64,000 nucleotides of DNA from Candidatus Brocadia sp. WS118 (GCA_007618135.1 PHFX01000148.1:83099-147098); one strand, 5' to 3'. Shown: positions 33,935 through 43,172, counted from the first letter of the stretch. A program made the numbers and translations. Notes: a model not told the origin generated them from the sequence alone.

Positions 33935-36043
33935 TTATACCCGGACACTTTTTGCAACTTTCACGGCACAATACTTAAACTCCGGCTGGTATGAATGAAC
34001 ATCGTAAACCGGACTACAAACAAGATTGGCAAGTTTATCATCTTCTGCCATAGATGCCTTCCCAAAATGCATACCCATGAATACATTGCCAATCAGTACC
34101 CTGTCTTTAATACGGGCGACACCACGGACACGCCCTCTCCGCGATGTGACATCAACCATGTCTCCTTCTGCAAGTCCAAGGTTATGAGCATCAACAGGAT
34201 GAATCTCAACAAAATTGTCCGGTTCGATATCATGGAGACTTTTGATGCGACCCGTGCGGGTGCGGGTGTTGAAGTGGCAGGCCAGTCGCCCTGTAATAAG
34301 AACAAAGGGATATTCTTTCGTAGGCGTTTCTGCGGGCTCCTTGTAATCACGGGCAAGAAGGGCTGCACGGCCATCCGGTCTCGGAAATTGCAGATCGGTG
34401 AATAATCGCTGCGTGCCCGGATGACTCATCTCCGGACAGGGCAGTTGCGGTCCTACCGTGTCACGAAGCCGCTGGTAGCTCACGCCGCTCATATCACAAA
34501 TACGGCCGCGGGTAATTCCCTTCCACTCCTCAAAGACGTCCTCGGACGCGGCATAGGGAAACTCCTTCTGGAATCCCATAGCCCTGGCTACCAGACAAAT
34601 AATCTCGCAATCAGATTTTGCCATTCCGGGCGGATCGATAATTTTCTCTACCAGTTCAATACGTCGTTCCGAGGAGATAAAGGTGCCCGTTTTTTCACAC
34701 CACTGGGCGCCGGCAAGAACCACATCTGCCAGCATGGACGTTTCCGTAGGATGAAAAATATCCTGCACAACAAGCAGTTCGGCCTTTGAAAGCCCCTCTT
34801 CCACCCATTGCGTATGGGGAAGAGAGGCTGCAGGATTGGAGGCAACGACCCAGAGCGCACGCACGTCGCCCGTATGAAGTCCTTGGATAATATCAAGAAT
34901 CGATCGGCCCGGTATGGCCTGAATTTTTTCAACAGGAACATCCCAGTATTCTGCAACCTCCTGCCGGTGCCTGGGATTACAGACCATCCGCATACCTGGC
35001 AGAAGGTGTGAAAGCGCCCCTACCCAACGGCAACCCAAGGTATTCGCTTCGCCCGTAATTGAGAGCGGCCCTGCCCCGGGACGGCAATAATTGCTCGTTA
35101 ACAGTGACAAATTGTGCAACGTGTTATTCTTGAAAACTGCCTGGGTTGATTGATTATAACCCTGAAACCAAAAGGTCAGCATATTTTTTGCTCGCCCAAT
35201 GATGCGAGCGGCTTCGCGTATGAGTGTTTCCGTGCAGCCCGTAATCATGGCTACGCGTGCAGGTGCATATTCCTCTACCACTGCTTTCAAATTATCGAGG
35301 CCTGTGGTATAAAGTCCCACCGCCGTTTCATCAATATAACCTTCCTTCAGCAGGATATAGGCCAGGGCATTATTGAGAGCGACATCCGTGCCAGGCCTAA
35401 TCTGCAGATGAATATCTGCCATGCATGCAGTTTCAGACCGGCGCGGGTCAACAACGATAATCTTCGTTTTGTTTTTTACCCTGGCAGCACATACGCGGCG
35501 GAATAAAACGGGAAGCGACACTGCCATATTATTCCCGGCAATAAAAAAAAGATCGGCCTCTTCGATGTCGTCATAACAGGTGGGCGGAGCGTCAGCGCCA
35601 TAGGTAGAAAGAAATCCCATCGATGAACTTGCCATGCATAAGCGAGCGGTGCACTCAACGTTATTCGTGCCGATGGCCGCCTTCATAAGTTTGTTCACCA
35701 GGTAATATTCTTCGGTAAAATTAGCCGCGCCGCCGTGAAATGCTACTGCATGTGGCCCATACTTCTTGATAATACGATTCAAGCCGTTGGCTACGTGCAT
35801 CACCGCCTCATCCCAACTAACGGGCAACAACTTGCCATCCCGGCGAATCATGGGTTGTGTCAATCTCCCCTCGGCAGTGAAAAGTGACGGATAATTAGCA
35901 GGTAGGGCACAAATATCTCCTTTGTTAACAGGGTGACTACTCATCCCGTGAACGCGAATGATCTTGTCATTTTCGGTTTCAACCATCAGACCGCAACCGA
36001 CCCCACAATACGGACACGTTGATTTCTTCCACTGAACCGTCAT
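33935..36043 (-). CDS. molybdopterin oxidoreductase, assimilatory nitrate reductase-like (Nas/Nap group)
   Basis: About 702 residues from ATG 36043; the frame runs to 36130 but the extra residues come from an inverted-repeat element. [4Fe-4S] ligands are Cys10, Cys13, Cys17 and Cys45 (CPYCGVGCG, GDIC). The molybdenum ligand is probably Cys136 in ARLCMASSS, and the TCYDDIEEADLFFIAGNN and FWFQGYNQST text is Nas/Nap/Fdh-like. The C-terminal domain has LITGRLACHFNTRTRTGR. No twin-arginine signal, so cytoplasmic. In place of the usual C-x-K-G after the fourth cysteine it has C-A-L-P: the lysine thought to relay electrons between cluster and cofactor is missing. No small subunit or nitrite reductase nearby. 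Confidence 0.85.
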   Translation of the reverse strand: MTVQWKKSTCPYCGVGCGLMVETENDKIIRVHGMSSHPVNKGDICALPANYPSLFTAEGRLTQPMIRRDGKLLPVSWDEAVMHVANGLNRIIKKYGPHAVAFHGGAANFTEEYYLVNKLMKAAIGTNNVECTARLCMASSSMGFLSTYGADAPPTCYDDIEEADLFFIAGNNMAVSLPVLFRRVCAARVKNKTKIIVVDPRRSETACMADIHLQIRPGTDVALNNALAYILLKEGYIDETAVGLYTTGLDNLKAVVEEYAPARVAMITGCTETLIREAARIIGRAKNMLTFWFQGYNQSTQAVFKNNTLHNLSLLTSNYCRPGAGPLSITGEANTLGCRWVGALSHLLPGMRMVCNPRHRQEVAEYWDVPVEKIQAIPGRSILDIIQGLHTGDVRALWVVASNPAASLPHTQWVEEGLSKAELLVVQDIFHPTETSMLADVVLAGAQWCEKTGTFISSERRIELVEKIIDPPGMAKSDCEIICLVARAMGFQKEFPYAASEDVFEEWKGITRGRICDMSGVSYQRLRDTVGPQLPCPEMSHPGTQRLFTDLQFPRPDGRAALLARDYKEPAETPTKEYPFVLITGRLACHFNTRTRTGRIKSLHDIEPDNFVEIHPVDAHNLGLAEGDMVDVTSRRGRVRGVARIKDRVLIGNVFMGMHFGKASMAEDDKLANLVCSPVYDVHSYQPEFKYCAVKVAKSVRV

Positions 36044-36055
36044 AGTATTGATTGC

Positions 36056-36190
36056 TATAGTAAACGTATTAAATAAGTTATCTGTACTGGTCATTGCGAG
36101 TACCTTTGCTTTGCTCGGAATGATAGTCACAGGAAGATTGCTTCGGGCTAGCGCCCTCGCAATGACAACTTCCTTTATGCGTTTACTCTA
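36056..36190. repeat. 135-nt inverted-repeat element with TATAGTAAACG ends (copy A)
   Basis: Left end TATAGTAAACGTATTAAATAAGTT and right end AACTTCCTTTATGCGTTTACTCTA are imperfect inverted repeats of 24 nt. The core carries TCATTGCGAG ... GATTGCTTCGGGCTAGCGCCCTCGCAATGACA hairpins. Copy B at 52076-52210 has the same ends and exactly the same length but a different core. It abuts the molybdoenzyme start. Confidence 0.8.
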
Positions 36191-36228
36191 AAAGCATCCT
36201 TGCCTTTTTATAAAAACATCTGCACGTG

Positions 36229-37494
36229 CTATTCGCTAATACGCTGTATGGCTGCCCCTAGCATTGACAGCCGTTCTGCGAGCCGCTCGTATCCCCGGTC
36301 TAAATGATAGATACGGTGGATTTGAGTAGTTCCTTTTGCCACCAGACCTGCAAGCACAAGCCCTGCACCGGCCCTCAGATCGGAAACCATGACTTCGGTG
36401 CCGGATAAAAACGGTATTCCTCTGATAATAGCGCTGGGGCCATCTACCCGGATGTCGGCGCCCATTCTTCTCAATTCCGCTGCATGAATGAATCTGTCGG
36501 GAAATATCTTTTCGGTAATAATGCTCTTCCCTTCTGCAATGCACAACAACGCCATAAACTGGGCCTGCATATCGGTCGGCATTCCCGGATACGGCAGAGT
36601 CATCAAGTCTACCGCATGATATGCATGGTTTCCTTTGACCCTGATAGTATTGCCGTAAGGAGTTATTTCTACGCCAATTTCCTGTAATTTTTCAATGACC
36701 GCACCAAGATGTTCCTTCCTTACATTTTCCAGGATAATGTCACCGCCGGTAATAGCTCCGGCAATCATGAGGGTGCCGGCTTCAATCCGGTCAGGAATAA
36801 TTTCATAATCGACGCCATGCAATTTCTGAACGCCTTCGACCGTCAGTTTGTTTTCCCCGATTCCGGTAATATTTGCACCGGCCTTGTTTAAGAAATGTGC
36901 AAGGTCTTGCACCTCCGGTTCGCAGGCTGCATACTCAATTGTGGTTGTGCCTTCCGCCAATACCGCAGCGGTCAAGACATTGCACGTGCCGAGCACGGTT
37001 TTTCCGGTAAAGGAGATATGCGTCCCTTTGAGCTTATCTGCAGTAGCATTGATGTAACCTTCCGTTGTCTCGATCTGGGCACCTAACGCGGTGAGGCCTT
37101 TTATATGCAAATCAATGGGACGCTGGCCAATAACACACCCGCCGGGATAAGAGACTTTTGCCCTGCGTCTTTTACTTAATAACGGTCCTAAGACGCATAT
37201 GGACGCCCTCATCTTTCTCACAAGTTCATAGGGTGCGGTAAATTTGTCGTCATTTTCTCCATCCCTGAAAATTATCTCAAGAGTCCCGTCCTCAGTTTTT
37301 TTTACGTCTCCGCCAAGATTCATTAGGATTTCCGATAGTGTCCGGATATCGATAATGTCCGGTATCCCTTTTATCCGGGATGGACCGTGTAATAACAAAC
37401 ATGCTGCCATAATCGGTAGGGCAGCGTTTTTTGCCCCATTGACTCTTACGCTTCCTTCTAAACGATTTTCTCCCTCAATGACAATTTTATCCAC
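36229..37494 (-). CDS. murA: UDP-N-acetylglucosamine 1-carboxyvinyltransferase
   Basis: About 421 residues from GTG 37494 (GGAG 7 nt upstream); this start gives the usual opening VDKIVIEGENRLEG. The catalytic cysteine is in SYPGGCVIGQRPIDLH. Other MurA blocks are NGAKNAALPI, GTCNVLTAAVLAEGTT, and LPYPGMPTDMQAQFMALL. It adds enolpyruvate to UDP-GlcNAc, the first committed step of peptidoglycan, in the cytoplasm. Presence is notable for a planctomycete, where peptidoglycan was long doubted. It overlaps the end of prmC by 8 nt, so it is co-transcribed. Confidence 0.95.
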   Translation of the reverse strand: MDKIVIEGENRLEGSVRVNGAKNAALPIMAACLLLHGPSRIKGIPDIIDIRTLSEILMNLGGDVKKTEDGTLEIIFRDGENDDKFTAPYELVRKMRASICVLGPLLSKRRRAKVSYPGGCVIGQRPIDLHIKGLTALGAQIETTEGYINATADKLKGTHISFTGKTVLGTCNVLTAAVLAEGTTTIEYAACEPEVQDLAHFLNKAGANITGIGENKLTVEGVQKLHGVDYEIIPDRIEAGTLMIAGAITGGDIILENVRKEHLGAVIEKLQEIGVEITPYGNTIRVKGNHAYHAVDLMTLPYPGMPTDMQAQFMALLCIAEGKSIITEKIFPDRFIHAAELRRMGADIRVDGPSAIIRGIPFLSGTEVMVSDLRAGAGLVLAGLVAKGTTQIHRIYHLDRGYERLAERLSMLGAAIQRISE

Positions 37495-38500
37495 ATCCCT
37501 TCTCCATTTGAGCAACAACGATACGGTCTATGTTTTGATAGTCTTTCATACACGCTGGTTTTGTAAAACATCCGGTATCTTCTATGAGCTGCATTACCGG
37601 TTGAGCCTGTCTTTCGCCAACCTCAAACAGGAGATATCCGCCCGGCATGAGCCATGTTTTTACCTGTGCGATAATACGTCTGAATATTTGTAAACCATCC
37701 CTTCCACTGACAAGAGCAACATACGGTTCATAATCCCGCACCTCCTTTTGTAAATGCTGGAATTCACCGCTTGATATGTACGGGGGGTTGGATACGATGA
37801 AATGCACCTTTGATGCAACCCCGTATTTCTTTAGCGGTTCAAAGGTATCACCGCATACGAACGTTATCTTGTGAAGAACTTTGTGCCTGTCGGCATTCAT
37901 TCTGGCAACAGCCAGGGCATCGGCGGATATGTCTACGGCAAACACCCTGGCCTTGTCGATTTTTTTTGCCAAGGTTATTGCAATAGCGCCGCTTCCTGCT
38001 CCAATGTCCACAAGGATAATTTCTTCTTCGTGAAACAGAATTCGTGACTTTTCTATTACGGCTTCAACAAGCAATTCCGTTTCAGGGCGTGGAATCAAAA
38101 CCCGTTCATCCACGTATAAATCGAGGGACATGAATTCAGCATGATGGGTAATATATTGCAAGGGCACTCTTTGCCCTCGTCGCCGGATAGCGTTTTGATA
38201 AATTGCAGCAAGAGTATTTTCCACTGGCCTGTCGGGATGTGCATAAAGGTCAATACGTTTACAACCGAGGAGATGTGACAAGATAACTTCGGCATCCATT
38301 CGTGGAGAGTCGATACCGCGAGCCTTTAACGCACCGCTTGCCCACTGGATAAGGCTTGATAGGGTATGTTTATCGGGGAATTCGTCTCCCGAACTTCCAA
38401 CTGAGGTGTTACCATGAGGGATGTAACCAGCAGCACGGCAGTTTCCGTTCCGTTTCGAGTCTCTTTGAGACGCGTTTACTTCAGGCGCTTCGGAGGGCAT
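37487..38500 (-). CDS. prmC: release factor glutamine methyltransferase
   Basis: 337 residues. The SAM motif is VDIGAGSGAIAITLA and the catalytic NPPY appears in FIVSNPPYISSGE; LIPRPETELLVE is the PrmC signature. It methylates the Gln of the GGQ loop in RF1/RF2. It follows prfA by 50 nt, the usual partner order. The first 45 residues have no family counterpart and look low-complexity; a downstream start is possible but no better ATG exists before the conserved helical domain. Confidence 0.93.
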   Translation of the reverse strand: MPSEAPEVNASQRDSKRNGNCRAAGYIPHGNTSVGSSGDEFPDKHTLSSLIQWASGALKARGIDSPRMDAEVILSHLLGCKRIDLYAHPDRPVENTLAAIYQNAIRRRGQRVPLQYITHHAEFMSLDLYVDERVLIPRPETELLVEAVIEKSRILFHEEEIILVDIGAGSGAIAITLAKKIDKARVFAVDISADALAVARMNADRHKVLHKITFVCGDTFEPLKKYGVASKVHFIVSNPPYISSGEFQHLQKEVRDYEPYVALVSGRDGLQIFRRIIAQVKTWLMPGGYLLFEVGERQAQPVMQLIEDTGCFTKPACMKDYQNIDRIVVAQMEKGCG

Positions 38501-38550
38501 CTTTGATTAAGCAGGCAAAAATTTATAACTATTTTCGAATAACGTCGTTT

Positions 38551-39642
38551 TTACAAACTTGCTGCCAGCTGCTTTAACTGCTCTTCTTTGTAGTAAGCCA
38601 CGAGGGCTTCAATGATTTCGTCAAGACATCCCAGCATAACCTGCTCCAGATTATGCACGGAAAAATTTATCCGGTGATCGGTTACCCGGTTCTGCGGATA
38701 GTTGTAAGTGCGAATCTTTTCACTGCGGTCTCCGGTCCCTATCTGATCACGGCGTATCTGGTCACGTTCGTTTCGCTTCTGTCCCTCATATAATTCGTAC
38801 AAACGGCTTCTTAAAATACGCATAGCTTTTGCACGGTTCTTGTGCTGAGATTTTTCATCAAGACATTTCACCACCAAACCGCTAGGAACATGGGTAATCC
38901 TGACTGCAGAGCTTGTTTTATTGACCTTTTGTCCGCCAGGGCCAGAAGCCCGGAAGGTATCCACCAAAATATCATTCGGGTTAATGTCAATCTCCACCTC
39001 TTCAATTTCCGGAAGAATAGCTACTGTGGCCGTTGAGGTGTGCACCCTTCCGCTGGCTTCTGTACGCGGCACTCTTTGAACGCGATGAGTCCCGCTCTCG
39101 AATCGCAGCTTTTGATATACGTTATTTCCCTCGATCGAAAAGGTTACTTCTCTGAACCCCCCTAAATCCGTCTCACTACTGTCAAAAAGCTCTACTTTCC
39201 ATCCCTGATTTTCTGCATATTTGGTATACATGCGAAACAGGTCAGCCGCAAAGATAGCCGCCTCATCCCCTCCCGTCCCGGCCCGTATCTCGGCAATCAC
39301 ATTTTTCCCGGAGATTTTATCTTCCGTGACAAATAGTCCCTTGATTTCGTCAAAGAGAGATTCCTCCTGCTTTTCCAGAGATCCCAGCTCATCCATGGCC
39401 ATCTTCGCCAACTCTTTGTCTTCTTTTTCCTGAGCCAGGAAGCCCTCAGTTTCCTTCTTTTTCATAAGGGTTTCAGTTATCTGAGTATATTTGTTCACCA
39501 TTTTGGAGAGGCTGCCGTGCTCCTTGATATAGGTTGTATAACGGCTTACATCGGCAATTACCTCAGGATCGGATAACAGTTTCTCCAATTCCTGGTATCT
39601 TTCATTTATTTTTTCTAATTTTTTTAACAACTTATCATTCAT
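38551..39642 (-). CDS. prfA: peptide chain release factor 1
   Basis: 363 residues, standard length. The GGQ motif lies in ASGPGGQKVNKTSSAVR; the RAGTGGDEAAIFAADLFRMY and HRVQRVP stretches of domain 2 are present. It frees the peptide at UAA/UAG. Its ATG overlaps the rpmE stop by 4 nt, and prmC and murA follow, so rpmE-prfA-prmC-murA form one operon. Confidence 0.96.
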   Translation of the reverse strand: MNDKLLKKLEKINERYQELEKLLSDPEVIADVSRYTTYIKEHGSLSKMVNKYTQITETLMKKKETEGFLAQEKEDKELAKMAMDELGSLEKQEESLFDEIKGLFVTEDKISGKNVIAEIRAGTGGDEAAIFAADLFRMYTKYAENQGWKVELFDSSETDLGGFREVTFSIEGNNVYQKLRFESGTHRVQRVPRTEASGRVHTSTATVAILPEIEEVEIDINPNDILVDTFRASGPGGQKVNKTSSAVRITHVPSGLVVKCLDEKSQHKNRAKAMRILRSRLYELYEGQKRNERDQIRRDQIGTGDRSEKIRTYNYPQNRVTDHRINFSVHNLEQVMLGCLDEIIEALVAYYKEEQLKQLAASL

Positions 39643-39869
39643 TTTTGCTTTACAGTTTCTTCAGTCCTTTGACTCTTTTGTAATCTCCTTTTAAACTTCT
39701 CTATCTGGCCTGCGCTATCTACAAACCGCAGCTTACCGGTATAAAACGGATGGCATTTCGAGCAGATTTCAATAGCAATTTTGGGTTTTGTCGACCGTGT
39801 CTTAAACGACTCGCCACACCCGCAGGTGACAACAGTTTCCATGTATTCCGGATGAATTCCCTCTTTCAT
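39639..39869 (-). CDS. rpmE: 50S ribosomal protein L31
   Basis: 76 residues. MKEGIHPEY, the zinc-type cysteines in CGCGESF and CSKCHPFYTGK, and VDSAGQIEKF identify the zinc-binding (C+) form of L31. GAGGAG precedes the ATG. First gene of the rpmE-prfA-prmC-murA operon. Confidence 0.96.
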   Translation of the reverse strand: MKEGIHPEYMETVVTCGCGESFKTRSTKPKIAIEICSKCHPFYTGKLRFVDSAGQIEKFKRRLQKSQRTEETVKQK

Positions 39870-39890
39870 AGCTTCTCCTCTAAATTAATA

Positions 39891-39909
39891 ATGCGTTCAG
39901 AGAACGCAT
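39891..39909 (-). promoter_or_regulatory. hairpin in the rpmE leader
   Basis: ATGCGTTC-AGA-GAACGCAT is a perfect 8-bp stem with a 3-nt loop, ending about 20 nt before the rpmE start and just ahead of its ribosome site. Position fits an autoregulatory ribosomal-protein leader or an operator; sequence does not match a leader family I can name. Confidence 0.4.
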
Positions 39910-40012
39910 ACTTAAATAAAATAATGATTTATCACTCACCAAGCAAAAAAATTTTAACAAACCAGCAGGCATTCTGCAATAGAATTTTTCTGAATACTTT
40001 TGTAAAATTCAG

Positions 40013-40040
40013 TTGAATATCGATTTTAATTCCATATAAT
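40013..40040 (+). promoter_or_regulatory. sigma70-type promoter for ffh
   Basis: TTGAAT and a perfect TATAAT with a 16-nt spacer, 54 nt upstream of the ffh start. It would drive the ffh-rpsP-trmD-rplS series. Confidence 0.6.
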
Positions 40041-40093
40041 AAAGGTTTCAAATTTCTGTTTAAAATCCGGTATTGTATTGAATTTAAGAATTT

Positions 40094-41446
40094 ATGTTTG
40101 AAGCAATTGCAAATAGCCTGGAAGGTGTTTTTGGCAAACTCCGTGGCAAAGGTCGCCTTACAGAATCAAATATCAAAGATGGCTTGCACGAAGTGCGTTT
40201 GGCGCTCCTTGAAGCAGACGTGAATTATAAAGTTGTTAAGGATTTCATTCAGCATGTTACCGAGCGTGCTGTTGGTGAAGAGGTGATCAAGAGCATTGCT
40301 CCCGGGCAGCAAATTATAAAGATTGTGCATGATGAATTGATCAAACTCATGGGAGAATCCGACACCGCAATTCCTTTTAAGGATGGCGAACCGACAACCA
40401 TTATGCTCGTCGGGCTGCAGGGTAGCGGAAAGACTACTACGGCAGGAAAACTTGCAAAAACGATACTTTCAAAGGGCAGGAAGCCATTACTGGTAGCTGC
40501 GGACATACAGCGGCCCGCTGCGATTGAGCAACTGAAGATACTCGGTCAGCAACTCGATGTGCCGGTCTACTTTGAACCTGCCGCTCAACCCGTGAAGATA
40601 TGCAAAAATGCCGTTGCACATGCCAGAACGAATACGCAGGACGTTGTTATCTTTGACACTGCAGGCAGATTGCACATTGACGATGAACTCATGCTTGAAT
40701 TGAAGGAGATCAAACAAAAACTGGAGCCACACCAGATCTATTTTGTGTGCGACTCGATGACCGGGCAGGACGCCGTTAACAGCGCAAAGGAGTTCAACAC
40801 CCAGCTCGGTTTTGATGGCGTGATTTTAACCAAACTCGATGGCGATACCCGTGGCGGTGCGGCACTCTCCATACGGTCGGTTACCGGAAAACCAATCAAA
40901 TTTGTCGGCATTGGCGAAAAGTTGGATCGCCTGGAGGAATTCCACCCGGATCGAATGGCCTCACGGATACTCGGCATGGGAGACGTCGTATCGCTTGTTG
41001 AACGGGCGCAGCAAGCCATCGACATGGAAGAAGCTCAAAAACTCACCAGAAAGATACAGGACGACACGCTCAGCCTGGATGATTTTCTCACTCAACTTCA
41101 GCAGATTAAAAAGATGGGGCCGATAAAAGAAGTACTGGGCATGATTCCGGGTTTAGGGAATAAGCTGGATGGGCTGAACGTGGATGAAAAACAGCTGCAG
41201 CGGGTGGAAGCAATTATCCGGTCTATGACAATCGAGGAGCGGGTGAGCCCGGACATGGTCAATGGAAGCAGAAGACAACGGGTGGCAAATGGAAGCGGAA
41301 CAACCGTTCAGGATGTTAATCAATTGCTTAAGCAGTTCAGGTCAATGAAAAAGATGATGAAACATTTCAAAGGAAACGAAAAAGGTCTCAAGAAGATGGG
41401 GCTGTTATCGAAGGGTTTGCCTTTTGGTAAGGGTATGATACAATAA
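40094..41446 (+). CDS. ffh: signal recognition particle protein Ffh (SRP54)
   Basis: 450 residues. The N domain is followed by the GTPase with LVGLQGSGKTTTAGKLA (about 101-117), DTAGRLHIDDELM, TKLDGDTRGGAALS and the closing KFVGIGEKLDRLEEFHPDRMASRILGMGD-type text. The methionine-rich M domain has LRSMTIEERVSPDMVNGSRRQR, which binds 4.5S RNA. It targets nascent membrane and secreted proteins. No ribosome site is obvious. rpsP, trmD, rplS follow in the usual order, with a 178-nt repeat-bearing gap after ffh. Confidence 0.97.
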   Translation: MFEAIANSLEGVFGKLRGKGRLTESNIKDGLHEVRLALLEADVNYKVVKDFIQHVTERAVGEEVIKSIAPGQQIIKIVHDELIKLMGESDTAIPFKDGEPTTIMLVGLQGSGKTTTAGKLAKTILSKGRKPLLVAADIQRPAAIEQLKILGQQLDVPVYFEPAAQPVKICKNAVAHARTNTQDVVIFDTAGRLHIDDELMLELKEIKQKLEPHQIYFVCDSMTGQDAVNSAKEFNTQLGFDGVILTKLDGDTRGGAALSIRSVTGKPIKFVGIGEKLDRLEEFHPDRMASRILGMGDVVSLVERAQQAIDMEEAQKLTRKIQDDTLSLDDFLTQLQQIKKMGPIKEVLGMIPGLGNKLDGLNVDEKQLQRVEAIIRSMTIEERVSPDMVNGSRRQRVANGSGTTVQDVNQLLKQFRSMKKMMKHFKGNEKGLKKMGLLSKGLPFGKGMIQ

Positions 41447-41508
41447 TGGCACGTTCAGGAATTTTCATTTTATTGGTGCGGGCTGTAGGGTGTGTGGCAT
41501 TAAAAACA

Positions 41509-41588
41509 CAACCCTTAGAAAAGAGGGTTGGAGGTTGTATAACAGCCCAAAATAAACACAACCCCCTGAACTCCCTCTATTAAGAGGG
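41509..41588. repeat. inverted repeat with ACAACC-C/GGTTGT arms
   Basis: Left arm CCCTTAGAAAAGAGGGTTGGAGGTTGT-type and right arm ACAACCCCCTGAACTCCCTCTATTAAGAGGG pair over most of their length, with an inner hairpin CCCTCT-ATTA-AGAGGG (41573-41588). Related pieces lie at 41906-41937 (CTCCCTTAGCAAAGAGGCGAAGGGGGTTGTTG) and 58971-59044. This is a dispersed family distinct from the GGGATTATGGG repeats. Confidence 0.6.
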
Positions 41589-41624
41589 AATTAGCTGGAA
41601 TGATATGATTTATAAGGAGAAAAA

Positions 41625-41882
41625 ATGGCGGTAAGGTTAAGAATGAAGAGGATGGGGCGTAAAAATAGACCATATTACAGGATCGGTGCATTTGACGCTC
41701 ATGAGGAACGCGACGGAAAGGTAATTGAGAATCTGGGTACCTATGACCCTCTCGAATCGAATAATGAAAAACAGGTAACTTTGAAAAAAGAGCGGGTGGA
41801 ATATTGGTTGAGTGTTGGCGCAAAACCAACAGAATCAGTTGCCGTTGTGCTAAAGAAGTGCGGCATTGCTTTAAATACCTAG
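41625..41882 (+). CDS. rpsP: 30S ribosomal protein S16
   Basis: 85 residues. MAVRLRMKRMGRKNRPYYRIGAFDAH and ENLGTYDPLE are S16 hallmarks, and GAKPTESV closes the conserved part. AAGGAGAAAAA lies before the ATG. Second gene of the ffh-rpsP-trmD-rplS group. Confidence 0.97.
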   Translation: MAVRLRMKRMGRKNRPYYRIGAFDAHEERDGKVIENLGTYDPLESNNEKQVTLKKERVEYWLSVGAKPTESVAVVLKKCGIALNT

Positions 41883-41980
41883 CGCATCACCGCCGCAACC
41901 AAATCTCCCTTAGCAAAGAGGCGAAGGGGGTTGTTGATAATCTGCAAAAAAGATGTTTTACAGAGTAAATACAATAAGCT

Positions 41981-42655
41981 ATGCGTATCGATATTGTAAC
42001 GTTATTTCCTGAGATGTTTGAAGGCGTACTGGGACACAGCATCTTAAGGATTGCGAAGGAAAAATACCTCGTTCAATACAATCTCTTCAACATCCGGGAA
42101 TATGCAGATAACAGGCGATGTGTGGATGACCGTCCTTACGGCGGCGGACCAGGAATGGTGATAAAGCCAGAACCTGTCTTTAATGCGATAGAAGCTATCG
42201 GGCAACAAGCCGGTATCCATTCGAAAAAAATATTGTTAACACCGCAGGGACACCGGTTCAATCAATCCATTGCAAAGGAACTGGCAAGAGAACCCTATCT
42301 AATGCTGATATGCGGTCATTATGAGGGTTTCGATGAAAGGATTCGAATGGGACTTGATGCATTCGAACTTTCTATCGGTGACTATGTCCTTTCCGGTGGC
42401 GAGATACCGGCAATGGTGGTAATTGATGCGGTAGTCCGGTTAATACCGGGAGTATTGGGCGATCTGGATTCTGTAGTCAACGAATCGTTTAATGGCGATT
42501 TGCTGGAACATCCCCAGTATACCCGCCCGGCTGAATATCGGGGTATGAAAGTACCCGAGGTGCTGATATCAGGACATCACCAGAAGATAAAAGAATGGCA
42601 AAAGGAACACGCCATGAAAAGAACCCGGGAAAGAAGACCGGATCTTATTGAATAA
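41981..42655 (+). CDS. trmD: tRNA (guanine-N1-)-methyltransferase
   Basis: 224 residues. MRIDIVTLFPEMFEGVL, DDRPYGGGPGMV, ICGHYEGFDERIR, the trefoil-knot SAM site SIGDYVLSGGEIPAM and the catalytic-region ELLEHPQYTRP are present. It makes m1G37 in tRNAs to prevent frameshifting. The gap to rpsP contains a fragment of the ACAACCCCC repeat. Confidence 0.97.
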   Translation: MRIDIVTLFPEMFEGVLGHSILRIAKEKYLVQYNLFNIREYADNRRCVDDRPYGGGPGMVIKPEPVFNAIEAIGQQAGIHSKKILLTPQGHRFNQSIAKELAREPYLMLICGHYEGFDERIRMGLDAFELSIGDYVLSGGEIPAMVVIDAVVRLIPGVLGDLDSVVNESFNGDLLEHPQYTRPAEYRGMKVPEVLISGHHQKIKEWQKEHAMKRTRERRPDLIE

Positions 42656-42701
42656 AATATGGTTTTGAATTTAATAAGCTAAAAATAGGAGACACAGACG
42701 A

Positions 42702-43118
42702 ATGAATATTATTGACGCAATTGAAAAAGAACAGATGAAAAAAACCGTACCACAATTCTCTGTGGGTGATCAGGTGGATGTATCAGTAAAGATTATCGAA
42801 GGTGAAAAAGAGCGCGTTCAGGTCTTTAGTGGTGTAGTAATTGCAAAAAATGGCGGAGGTTTTAAAGAAACTTTTACCGTACGACGCATTGTTCAGGGTG
42901 AAGGAGTGGAGCGCGTCTTTCCCATTCATTCTCCGAAGATTGTTGATATTAAGGCGTTAAAATCAGGAAGGGTAAGACGCGCTAAACTCTATTATATGCG
43001 TAAAAGGACAAGTAAAGGAACGAGATTGCAGGAAAAATTTGAATCTCCGGCGTCGAAGACTATTCCAGCACAAAGTACGCAACCTCGAAGTGATCAGGTT
43101 CAAAGTACTAATAAATAG
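42702..43118 (+). CDS. rplS: 50S ribosomal protein L19
   Basis: 138 residues. The L19 core is intact (GDQVDVSVKIIEGEKERVQVFSG-type text, FTVRRIVQGEGVERVFPIHSPKI, VRRAKLYYMRKR), followed by a poorly conserved Ser/Gln-rich tail of about 25 residues. TAGGAGA precedes the ATG. Last ribosomal gene of the group; rnhB, often next, is not here. Confidence 0.96.
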   Translation: MNIIDAIEKEQMKKTVPQFSVGDQVDVSVKIIEGEKERVQVFSGVVIAKNGGGFKETFTVRRIVQGEGVERVFPIHSPKIVDIKALKSGRVRRAKLYYMRKRTSKGTRLQEKFESPASKTIPAQSTQPRSDQVQSTNK

Positions 43119-43172
43119 CACATTCCCAGCTCAATGGATACGGTGATTCCACCATGATGAGGATAGAGAATA

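Noticed and set aside
36044..36130. Longer start of the molybdoenzyme
   Set aside because: It lies in an inverted-repeat element; the conserved cluster motif begins right after ATG 36043.
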